Below, piece by piece: positions 36,667-47,003 of a stretch of 64,000 nt of DNA; the first letter of the stretch is position 1; each line of letters begins with the position of its first letter. Origin of the DNA: Reticulascus tulasneorum (lineage: Eukaryota; Ascomycota; Sordariomycetes; Glomerellales; Reticulascaceae); assembly GCA_001557505.1 (NCBI GenBank), contig LSAX01000004.1, positions 1,054,001 to 1,118,000 on the forward strand, read 5' to 3'. Position numbers and translations under genes: made by a program. The notes under the pieces were generated by a model. That model was not told the origin of the DNA and did no database searches. It saw only the letters and a list, made by a program, of their open reading frames with translations.

Positions 36667-37238
36667 ATGGAGTATCTCAATTTGACACTTGATGCCTTTC
36701 TGTGGCATATCAACTCCACGAACTCGAGCTCCTCGCCCATTTACAAAGTTACTATCGGCGCGGCTATTATTAGAAACGACACTCTTTGTCAACAGCCCCA
36801 GATCCTACTATTAAAGAGGATTGCAACTGACTTGTATTATCCGAATGTCTTCGAAGTTCCAGGCGGAAGGTCGATGAAAGCGATGCATCTATTCGCGCTG
36901 CCATTGTCAGAGAAGTCGTCGAAGAGACTAGCCTGACTGTAACGAGCATCGTGTCGCCGCTCTCTCCTATTACGTATACTACAGAGAAGAAAACCAATGA
37001 AGACTATGGTTTAGGGCAAGGAGATATTGTCAGGTGCCATGCTATACAGCTTAGTTATATTGTCGAGGTGGAACAAGATGACATAAATATTGTTGTCAAT
37101 GAGAAGGAACATTCGATAGGTGTCTGGGCGGACAGCATGACTCTAAACGCAACTCCTGTCACGGAAGACATGAGAACACTTGCTTTAGAGGCTTTTGGGA
37201 TACACTATGGCGCGCTTGACTTGGAGAGACATGGATGA
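36667..37238 (+). pseudogene. Nudix hydrolase gene with a one-base frameshift
   Basis: Nudix hydrolases cleave nucleoside diphosphates linked to other groups. The frame from ATG 36667 codes KVTIGAAIIRND, PQILLLKRIA, VFEVPGG, then loses homology. One base missing in GGCGGAAGGTCGATG (36864-36878) would bring the second frame into register, where VDESDASIRAAIVREVVEETSL, the Nudix box with its REVVEE core, and a C-terminal domain continue to a stop at 37238. No intron with usable splice signals explains the shift. The two frames together give about 190 aa, a normal length. It may be a recent pseudogene or a sequence error; the rest of the gene shows no decay. Confidence 0.65.
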
Positions 37239-37893
37239 GCTATAGCAGATTGAGATCATTCGTATCCAAGGAACACGAGTGCCATATTTTGTCCCGTTGG
37301 CTAACGTGGAAATAATCGTGAGTAATGTATGATGCCTATATTACACTCCGTAAATGAGCGTAAGACCTCAAACTCTACTCGCTCTCCTGGTAGCTTCTAC
37401 CGCTAGCTGTCCATATCAACTAGGTAGGTCGCTTATGTCACAGTGTCAGGACATCCCTCAACAACCACATGCTCGGGGTAGTAGGCATTGTCGAAGCGAT
37501 TATAAGGCTTTTACACTACTAATGAGAGCCTAGCTCGCACGTCAACTATAAGATCAATTGTCCTTATAAACCAAGCCCTGAAACCCCCTTCCTGGAGCCC
37601 TCACTGACCTCTCGTTTACAGGGTATGGCTCTCGGGGAGGATTTTTTTGGGCCTGAGTCAGCCAGTCACGTGCGCCTTGCTGATGGGTTGCTCACACCAA
37701 CGTATGTACGCTTGCCCGGCTCGCCCGGCTTACTCAACGTCACAACATCTATCCAACTGAAAGCGACCATATTCAGGAGGTTTGGTTAAAACTCAGGTTT
37801 AAATCTTGTTGTTTCATCTGCCATGATAATATCCCATTTTGTCCACTAAAATTGTGCTCCAATTCAAGGCGCATTTCGACGATTAACCTTACC
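37239..37893. other. Intergenic region upstream of bZIP gene
   Basis: 655 bp without reading frames of note. Contains CCCGGCTCGCCCGGCTTAC near 37715-37734, a short direct repeat of GCCCGGCT. Confidence 0.35.
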
Positions 37894-38960
37894 ATGGAGA
37901 ATGCCTGGCGGCCCTTTATGAAATTAGGGGAAGCTGATGACTGGACACTTATTACCGATGCCGAAGCCAGGAAGCGAGTTCAGAACAGACTCGCCCAAAG
38001 ATCCCATCGTAAGCCGCTCTTCTGTAGTTGCGTTGGAGCAGCCCCTGATTGTCCTTTGTGCAGGGATGAAATATGGAAGACGGCCAAGGAAGAATCCTTC
38101 GACTACATTAAGACCCGCACCGGGACCCGATTCTCCGCCACACCACTCCGCAACCACTCTTGCTCCTCTCCACCAAGCAGGTAGACACAATAATGCTACC
38201 TTCCGAGACCAAGCAATCATCGAAGAGGGTAACCCTCATGTTACCGATTTGGTGTCATTCCGTGCAGTATCTTCAATGATACCGCAGTCACGATTGGTGG
38301 CGGGCAAGCAGCTTTCCCGGTGAGATAGCCTCCTCTAATGGCTACATTCTTCTGCTCTAGTTGAATTGGCGAACCTTTTTCTTGCTAGCCACAAAAGGTC
38401 TGACTGCCTTTAGACCCGGATCTTCTAATCGGAACCATTTAAGTGAAAACCAAATAATCTCGCTCACGCTGAACACGCAACTCTCACTCGCCATGCACGG
38501 GGTAACTGCAGTTACAGCCATGTTGATGAATGCCCAAATTCTCAATATCGACTGCCAGTCAACTCCCCATGCTCCAGCACTCCGACTTACAGCTTCTACA
38601 CCCACGCCACCTGCGCTAGCGGCAACAACTCTTCAAGCCCGGCAGCCACACCTCGCCTACATCGACTTGTTCCCATTTGCGTTGTTCAGGGACAGCCTTT
38701 TACGAGCGAAGGGCATCATTCACGAACCAGATATCTGGTCAGATTTGGCAGCGGGCCATGTCAGAGTGTGGGGAATGACTCCATGGGACAAGAGGGGATG
38801 GGAGGTACAAGAGAGTTTCGCCATTAAATGGTGGTGGCTAATAACGGACGACATTCTCGAGGAGACAAACTTTTGGAGGGTGTCAAGGGGAGAGGGGCCG
38901 CTGAACCTGGAGGCTATTAAGGCCAGGTTTCATACTGCTAGTGGCTTTATTGCTACCTGA
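37894..38960 (+). CDS. bZIP-type basic region plus DUF3425 transcription factor
   Basis: Predicted nuclear regulator, 305 aa. Exons 37894-38008, 38064-38319 and 38414-38960. Residues 22-39 give the basic region DAEARKRVQNRLAQRSHR, with N-x7-R DNA-contact spacing; after the first intron (donor GTAAGC) the chain becomes GMKYGRRPRKNP and Pro/Ser-rich with no heptad leucines, as in many DUF3425 proteins. The C-terminal domain shows LSLAMHGVTAVTAMLMNAQIL, HLAYIDLFPFALFRDSLL, GHVRVWGMTPWDKRGWEV and ETNFWRVSRGE, typical DUF3425. The second intron is the least certain; phase selects acceptor TTTAG at 38413. Target genes unknown. Confidence 0.72.
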
Positions 38961-39863
38961 ATGCCATTCATGGGATTCATTCCATAGTGTTTACCTTATA
39001 GCAGGCATTGGCTCCTTTCCCGCTTGGCAATCGCTAGGCTGAACCCATAGTTCTATCATAAAATATCTGGCAGCAAGTAAATAGCTTGCACGAGAAAGCC
39101 CCTACATTATTTAGGATACTGTGGCTAAGCACTTGCGCACGACATGAAGCACGGCACCCGTTTCTACTCGATGGAGGGACGGACGTATTTGACCAGAGGC
39201 CGTTTTCAAAGCTCATTTCTGGAGTATCCCCCGCTTGCCTTTTGCTTGGCTCCTCCCCGCGAACTCTGGAGAGAACGAAAGATTTCATCAGAGATTGGAT
39301 CTGATTAATTGATCCTAGTTCATAGGCCGGAATCACATGTGCTGTGATTCACTGACTGGTTCCTCGGCTAATCGTTCTTTGGAGGCAATTCTAAAGGCAT
39401 CGTTAGCTGCAAGATACCTGCGAAGGTAAGGTACGTATGTGGCCGAACTATGTCAACTTATAGAGATAAGAAAATTTTAGAAAGTATGATATATCCTGCA
39501 ATTTAGGTTGATTATACTTTGCTCATGGAGATAATAACAAGCTGCTGAGGTCGAGGGCTTACCTGAGGTGTGTACAGAAAGAACTGCATGGAAAGTATAT
39601 AGTGTTCAAATTGAGCATGATGAATACATACGACCATAAGCAGTAGAGAACTCGGGATCCCGTCCGCTCTCCCATAGATAAGCTACTGACTGTTGGATTA
39701 GTAGTTGGGTCGGTGACGACCAGCGAATACCCGATGTTGTATGTCTTTTTATATGTTTTTTTTATTGATTTATATGAAAATTTCTTCTTGTGCCTCTCGG
39801 TCTGGGGATAGTTTTTTTGGTTGGCGACGAAGCATGTCCTTAGCTCATGACAACAAAACCCGC
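38961..39863. other. Convergent 3' region bZIP/GST, 0.9 kb
   Basis: Lies between two converging genes. The 39440-39800 part is A/T-rich with a run of T around 39755. No gene supported. Confidence 0.35.
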
Positions 39864-41016
39864 TCATCTCTTCGCATCCGCTGACATGCCACTCTGGACC
39901 CAGGCCCTTGATTCAGCTTCGGTCTTTGCAATCTCCTCCTTGCTCAACTTGCTCTGTTCCAGCGAAGTGTGCCTCGTCGGCACGTGGCGGCCCTTCTCAA
40001 CGCCCGGCCGCTCGAGCATCTTGAACAACCACGTCTTTACATTTGGAAATTCTTCAATGTCGACGCCTGCCCAGTCTTCGCATTGTTAGTGGTGAGTGGT
40101 GAGTGGTGAGTGGTGGTAAACATTTCGAGATGGCCCAAAGCAGAATTGGACAGAAGAGGCTGCAACTTACAGTGAGAGGCTATCCATCCCCAGCAGGTCA
40201 TATCGGCGATTGTGCATCTGTCGCCGACTATGTATCCGGACGTCGAGGCCTTGAGATGCGTGTCCAGGGTCCTGTAGAGGCGGCGAGTTTCGTTGCTGTA
40301 TCGCGTGATGCCGTACTGGATCTTCTCTGGCGCATATCCTACGATTGGTGAGCCTTGTTGTTTCAAATCTTAAATCGGAACCGGCGCCAAAGACTCACGG
40401 TTGAAATGATTTGCTTGGCTAACGGTATAGCGTCAGCCATTTCACTCCAAGACATCACAGGTGCACGCGACTTACCCTTGCATGGGGCCAAGGCCTCCCA
40501 TCTGCCACATAAGCTACACTTCATCAGCATGCCTAGAAATGCAAAGAGCACTCGTCCAATGGATCATACCCAGTTGTTCACTTCCCAATATTCTCGTGAT
40601 CCGTAGGGATACGAGAGTTTATGATCTATGTCGTATCTTTCAATAAGATACTGCATAATGGACCCGCTCTCAAACAACCGAATAGGCTTTCCATCGGTGA
40701 AGACGTCCGTCAAGGCAGGAATGCGACCATTTGGGTTGATGTCAAGGAACCATGGCTCCTGTAAGGGAGTGAAGTTTTAGCAAGTGGGATATAGGTAAGC
40801 CGGACATCTGATCTCACCTTCTGAGTATTCTTTGACAGCTTGATCTCGGTCACCTTATTCGTAGACGTCAGTTCGTGTTCAGTCTCACCAATAATGAGGG
40901 GTTCATGGAGTCGCCCCCACCTTGTATTCCAAGCCAAGCTCCTCAAGAAGGATCGATATCTTGATGCCGTTAGGCGTGCCGCTGGTGTAGAGATGGATAT
41001 CAGCCTTGGTAGCCAT
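39864..41016 (-). CDS. Glutathione S-transferase, Ure2/YghU-like
   Basis: Cytosolic GST-fold enzyme or peroxidase, 252 aa, in seven exons: 40921-41016, 40818-40853 (36 nt), 40570-40758, 40476-40513 (38 nt), 40399-40418 (20 nt), 40171-40338 and 39864-40075; phases agree throughout. N-terminal thioredoxin-like domain: HLYTSGTPNGIKISILLEELGLEYK, then [28 protein letters not shown] and FESGSIMQYLIERY. C-terminal helical domain: GPMQGQANHFNRYAPEKIQYGI, YIVGDRCTIADMTCWGW and FPNVKTWLFKMLERPGVEKG. TSGTPNG supplies the glutathione-site residues of this class. The microexons make the gene hard to call; the middle exons were placed by matching the family block order. Confidence 0.88.
40088..40115. repeat. 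7-nt tandem repeat in a GST intron
   Basis: AGTGGTG repeated four times, inside the last GST intron just upstream of the exon at 39864-40075. Likely slippage, without coding effect. Confidence 0.8.
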
Positions 41017-43486
41017 TTTGAGATGCGATTTCAGCTGTACAAGTCGATCAGTCATCTATTGCTTGACTTAATCCTCTGCCGCAATGGGTACTGGCGTCTT
41101 AATAAAGCCAGACGATTTATCCCCGCAAGTTTGATTCAGTCCATCCCGTATTATGCGCATTTTAGATAAGCCGGCGGGGCGTGGTGCTTAGAAATCGTAG
41201 AATGTCGTCACCACTCCGGGTCTCAGTTGAACCCTTCTTTGCAAAGCAAAAACGCCGCGGCGCTGACATTGCTTTGTAAGGACTGCATCGGCTCGCTGAC
41301 GTTTGGTGATGGCTGCATCCCTCCATATTACAGCTTTCTCATCCTAAGACGTGGTATTGCCAAGCGAGGTCTGTAGTGCAATTAGCAAATCGTTAGACGG
41401 GAAGGATTCTTACCCCTGGAATGCTCGTCATTTCAACGTGCTTACCTACGTAACAACGCTTAAATCTTAATGTCGCCCAGACCACTGGTTCGGTACTCAA
41501 AAATCCCCTAGCCTTGCCTCGATAGGCCGAAGTCTGGCCATCCTTCGGCTTCATTTTGTTTGTTCATCTTGGTCAAAATTGACTCGTTTGATTTGGAAAT
41601 GGTTACAAAAGTTGGTTATTATGCTTATTTCATGCTCAGTAACTCGCCATACTGAGCTTTTGTGGCATGTAGGTCGCTTCGCACGGTGCATCTAGGAGAC
41701 TGCCAAATTGAAATACTCGCTTCTAATGGTCTCCATTTTACGACGCAAGCTTCGCGGACAGTATATTCAGCAGTACGGGAGCGTTCGAAGCAGAACATCC
41801 ATTGCTGAACCAATTCCATCGACGTGCTCAAATCGATTACATGGGGTGGAAATCGTTGTGAATCTCTTGGAGGATGAGATGGATTCATGTTATGCGATGA
41901 ACTAATTAGCGTAGGTACCCCACATCCAAGAGAACGTGAGCTATCATAGAGACATACATGATAGATGGTTCTTGAGTAGGTTACTGATAAATACCATCCC
42001 CTTTAAACTTGCTGGGAAAGAAAATGAAAGGAGACAGAACAAGCCACGACGACGACATATCGAAGCAAGTACCCGCCATGAAAGAACATCGTGAGCATCC
42101 CAATCTTGACCTGTCTCATATAATTACTGAGTCCAGCACCTCACAGCGGGGCAGTGGATGCTTGATCTTCTATCGATTATTGTCCTCCTTCATGCTGACT
42201 TCTGCTGGTGACCGGCTGATTGTTGGATTGAGTGGCGAAGCCGACCCCTGGCTGGCTATTCCACTCTGTAATAGAATCATCGGTTATATGAGTATATTAT
42301 TGCTACTCAGCTGGACTTCATGAATAGGCAGGTGATGATAGCTGTGAGACATTCCAGTTCCCCGAATCGAATACGGTGAGTTAGGTGAGGTGTGGCTACA
42401 TCAAGCTTTTTGGCCGGACTCACTCAGCGAGCAGCTCCATACACCATGGAGCCTCACTAAGTTTAAACCCCGTATTATACAGGCACACTGTGATTTTGGG
42501 CCCAGAATTATCTACTTAGCTAAAAGGCCAAGCCGACTATGTAACGCTGTCTCCTCGTGTTGAGTTGGTGGCGTTTTTATATGTTAGTACAGGCCTGTCA
42601 GAACCCTCAGTACGAGTGATTCGCCGTTAGAGAGGCCAAGGAATTGTACGATGGCGATTGATTAGCCCTCACCTGCCCATCCAGGATGCTCAAAAAAAAA
42701 GTGGGCAAGTACCCGACCTGCCTATCAAGGATTCAAGAAAACGCATGTCAGGGCTGAGTAAGACCCTTTTTGGTGATTTATGTGGTTCAATCACCCATAG
42801 GGCCTCTCCTTTGCATCATCTATTGATGAGGAATCGTTTACCAGGGCAGCATCCCTGTTTTAAGTGTATCTGATTCATTGTGTACGCATCCCTACCCCGA
42901 GGTTCCTGCATAATCTCGAAGCCAACCAGTGTTGGCCATAAACGCCATCTCGATCGTCATTTAAGATTGAGAATACGAGAACGCGTTCAAAGAGCATTAA
43001 GAGCGAGAAACTCAAGTCTGCAAATAAAACCCCATTACACCGACCCACATCCTCTGGATAAGAAACTCATTCGGACGACCAGACCGAGACTTTGTCAACC
43101 CTCCTGCCTATCATGCTCTCATCCCATCTGGCCCCTGCCTTAGTACAATGTAGATTGCCTCTGGTCCTGTCAAGGATAGATGGTTTCTGCTGGCCCTTAC
43201 CAGTTGCACGAAAATCTTAAGCGCCATGCCATTTTTACCACGATCCGCAATGTTGGGAAGCTGGAAGATGCCGGGCAGGTCAATCCGCCAAGCCGGCAAG
43301 AGAAACCGGGAGCCTTTCTCTGTCTCGTCTTTGGGGCAAGTCGAAGATTTCGACCTGTTACCAAAAGTAGATAAAGGATGCATTCAGCACTACTCGTTTC
43401 CCTTTCTCAGTCCGCATCCTGAAACTCCCTTCTCAAATCATTCCTCGGGGTAGTTGGACGGCCTGACACATCCTCGCCTAGCAACC
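41017..43486. other. Longest gene-poor stretch, 2.5 kb
   Basis: Between divergent GST and S8 protease genes. I found only short frames starting at non-ATG codons, no domain motif and no clear repeat. It should contain both promoters. A remnant gene too decayed to recognise cannot be excluded. Confidence 0.35.
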
Positions 43487-46400
43487 ATGAGGCTCTCACT
43501 GTCCATCTTGGCAGCCACTCTGCTTACTGCATGTGGTGCCATAGAAATACACTCGAATGCTAAGAATATCACCAAGGTTGACAGCAAGGGTTTTATTATT
43601 GAACTTGAGCCGGGTGCCCGGTTTGCAAAACGGCAAGTTTCCTTCCATGGCGTCTAATTCCTTTCCTACCTTGAATATCTCACAACCGATACATCCATTG
43701 AAACTGTCGAGTGCATGTTCTGATTATCCTTCTTTTGGATCCGTGCCCACGCTTGATCCTGGGCACCGCGTCCGAAGTCACCCCGAAGGCGTACCGATCC
43801 GTCGACGCTCTTTTTTTCATCGCTTGGCCCTAAATACAGTTCGTTACTAAGTACCTCGCAGATCTTATGATGCTCATGCTGAGTTCCACAAGAGAGCTCG
43901 GGATGTGCTGCCCGAATACTCAGTGTTGCACGAGTTTAAGAACCAAGACCTATTCTACGGAGTATCCGTTGATACACCAGCAGGTGTTAGCCTGAAGACT
44001 ATTCTCGATATCCCTGGCGTCAAGAATGTCTGGAAGAACGTGATTGTTAATAGGCCAGAGCCTGTTGCGTTTCTAGCTGCACCAGCAGTTTCGCCAACAA
44101 AGAAGGGAAAGAGAGAGACGGGCGAAGTTGCTTATGTCACGGGCACGAGCGATATACAGGCGCCACTCAAGATGACAGGTGTGGACCAGATGCATGCTCT
44201 GGGCATCAAGGGCAAGGGTATCAAGATCGGCATTGTTGACAGTGGTATTGATTATATGCACCCCTCGCTGGGCGGCGGCTTCGGAGAGGGCTTCAAAGTT
44301 GCTGGCGGCTACGACTTTGTCGGTGATGCATATGATGGTTATAACGAGATGGTACCCGACTCCGATCCGAGGACCACTTGCATTTCTGGTGGCCATGGCA
44401 CCCATGTCGGCGGTATTATTGGCGGCCAAGACCCCGATGGCGTCGGCTTTGGTTATCTCGGTGTCGCTCCCGAGGCGACTCTTTACATGTATCGTATCTT
44501 CGGATGTGGCGGTTCAACTTCTTTCAACCTTATCTTGCAAGGCATCGAAGCAGCCTATGAAGATGGAGTGGATATTATAAGCTTGTCGCTTGGTGCTATC
44601 GAAGAATTTGATACTTCTCTGGAGGTATTGGCTAACATCAAAGCTGCAGGCGTTTCCCTTATCATCGCTAATGGGAATGCTGGAGATGAGCTTGGAGTAT
44701 ACTACCCTAGCTACCCAGCCGTCGATCATTCGGCCATTGGAGTGGGCTCCATCAGCAGTCTGACTTTCCCAACGATGTACAACGCCCTTGGCTCGGACGG
44801 CGCTATAATCGAGTATGCTCGTGTCATTCCGATAGAAGCCTCTGCTGGACCTTTCCATGTCTTCTTGGGAGATGATGGTCCTTCATCCTGGTGCAACGAC
44901 GACAAGCTGGCGGAGGCTGCACTGTTTCCGGACCCTTCCAAAGTTATCCTCGTTCTGTCCCCTGGCAGTTATTGTATTTCCGACATGGACTGGAAACTAC
45001 CGGCTGGTATAACTCGTGTTTGGCTTGGTGTCGATGATTCTCTTGATCTCGGGATACGGCCGGTTGGTAGTTACTTTTACGACGGGGTGCTCATCCGCGG
45101 GAGGGAGTACGGAAAGATTATGGGTGGATTGGCCCAATTTGGAAGCAACTACACTATCTCGATGCCAGATGCTTCGGTTCACGACAACCCACAGCCGAAT
45201 GGTGGAAAAATGAACGACTTTTCTTCCTACGGCCCAACAATCCAAATGGCCATGAAGCCACAGCTCTCTGCGCCAGGCGGAAACATTCTCAGCGCCTGGC
45301 CAATAGAGAATGGGGTCGGATATGCGGTCATCTCTGGAACCTCTATGGCGACTCCTCATGTCGCCGGATGCTTCGCGCTATTGAAATCTGTTTATCCCGA
45401 CCTCAAGCCGGACCAGATACTTCAGCTGCTACAAAGTACCTCGAGTCAGGTTGAAGTTCCCGGCATGCCTGGTCTCTTAAGCAGCACATCCCACCAAGGA
45501 TCAGGGCTGATCAATGTCTACAATGCTTACAAGGCTTATACTGAAACGACTTTATCAGTTAATGAGATTAACTTACGGGATTCTAGCGCACCCGCGCCCC
45601 AAACAATCACCATCGAGAATAAGTCATCACGGCCTAAGACATATAAAATTAGCCATAAAGGCACATCTCTGATCAATGCTACTCCAGGGGCAATTACGGC
45701 TGATTACTCTTCTCTTAAGTTCTGGTGGTTCGACAATAATGCCGCGGCATATGCAACCGTGTCATTTTCTTCTGACACAATCACCATAGAAGCAGGAGCT
45801 ACATCAAGCTTTACAGCAACTATCGTGGCCCCGAAGGATAATGTCGACCCCGGTTTGCTCCCACTCTATGGCGGTTTCCTTGTCGTTACAGACGAGGTTA
45901 TGGATTATGTGGTACCCTATCTTGGAGTGCCATATAAGCGAGAAGACTATGACACCATCGACTTCAGTGATATCCTCATCAAAGAGACGATTGGTCCTGC
46001 TCCTCCAGCTGGTGTACCAGACATTCCGTGCATATGGGCTGGAAACACTCGAACGCGAAACACCGACATTATGGAATTCAATTTCAGCGAGGCGGATTGG
46101 AACTACATGTTTTTCAGATTCGTCATCAGGCAACCATCGGAATATGTTCGCTTTGACGCTGTGCATCCGCACCAAACAGTCCACCCGGACGCCTACGGCT
46201 TTGACCGCTGCCATCGGATCGAAACTAATGATCCACCCATTGATACAATCGAGAACTTCGCGGGAATTCCATCGTATGGCGAGATGGTCTCCTTCTCTGG
46301 CGGAGAGGGTAAGCCTCTGTCTGTAAGCCAGTTCAGCTTCCACGGATTTGGGGACTTCGACATCGGCTTCTCGGCACCTATAGTAACGGCCCCGAACGGC

Positions 46401-46535
46401 ACAGAATACCTTCTCCCCAATGCAGATTATCGTGTTCTGATGCGGGCGTTGAAGTGGGGCCACAGCTGGGACGACCCAGAAGGATATCAGTCTTGGCTCA
46501 GCCCAATCGTTCGAATCAACATTCCCAAAGTTTGA
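43487..46535 (+). CDS. Secreted subtilisin-like serine protease (S8, Vpr-like)
   Basis: Extracellular endopeptidase, 939 aa. Exons 43487-43632 and 43862-46535. Signal peptide MRLSLSILAATLLTACG, an I9-type propeptide to about residue 130, then the S8 domain with Asp175 (IVDSGID), His227 (GGHGTHVGG), oxyanion Asn near 321 (ANGNAG) and Ser543 (GTSMATPHVAG). A protease-associated insertion lies between (about residues 360-470), and a Fn3-like C-terminal domain follows. The first join works only with a GC donor (ACG/GCAAGT) and acceptor CTCGCAG: it gives RFAKR-SYDAHAEFHKRA in frame. The 229-nt intron is long for this gene set. Two Cys pairs and N-glycosylation sites fit secretion. Confidence 0.9.
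43633..43861 (+). other. Probable 229-nt GC-AG intron of the protease gene
   Basis: Donor ACG/GCAAGT, acceptor CTCGCAG, phase 2. The adjacent GTTTCC could act as a donor but leaves exon 2 out of frame with the propeptide unless a weak downstream AG (43882 region) is used, which would drop seven residues. Confidence 0.6.
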
Positions 46536-47003
46536 GGAGGAGCGAACTGCTGTGGGAGGGCAACGTGATTGCAGGCTCAGATGTAGGATGTCAGACTAGC
46601 AGCGAGTGGTTTTCACAAATCGTTCTGCTAGCTCTGAGCTGAAGGCAGATCGTGACTGATTCAGTCCAACGAAATGGTCTTGGGAATGAAGAGGGGGGCT
46701 GGGGTGGGTAGCTAAAATAGAGCCTGACCAGGCGTCAAAATAAGGATCCCCTCCGTCTTTCGTAATTCTCTGAGTTATGCTACTCCGTGTTCTTGCTCTT
46801 TTGAAACGTATGGCAGTGTACTAGCCAGCTGGCCAAGCCAAGTCGGAGATAGGGAAGTAGCCAGGTTCCGGCAACATGTCACGGCAACACTTCATTCTAA
46901 CCCAGGTGGTTTTCTGGAGCACAGTGTTCAATCCAATGATTCTTTTAGTATCTGACTACCAATATCGCACAGTTCCGCCTCCCCCTATCGACCCAGCAAG
47001 AGC
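46536..47003. other. Convergent 3' region protease/Gln-rich gene
   Basis: About 470 bp between converging genes, without notable structure. Confidence 0.35.

Noticed and set aside
40088..40115. CRISPR-like or regulatory repeat
   Set aside because: A simple 7-nt tandem repeat inside a spliceosomal intron of a eukaryotic gene.
42009..42323. Forward 104-codon frame in the long gap
   Set aside because: No ATG at its start, no domain, no splice continuation.
45804..46463. A 219-codon reverse frame inside the protease gene
   Set aside because: Antisense shadow of a strongly supported S8 coding region; no start context or motif.
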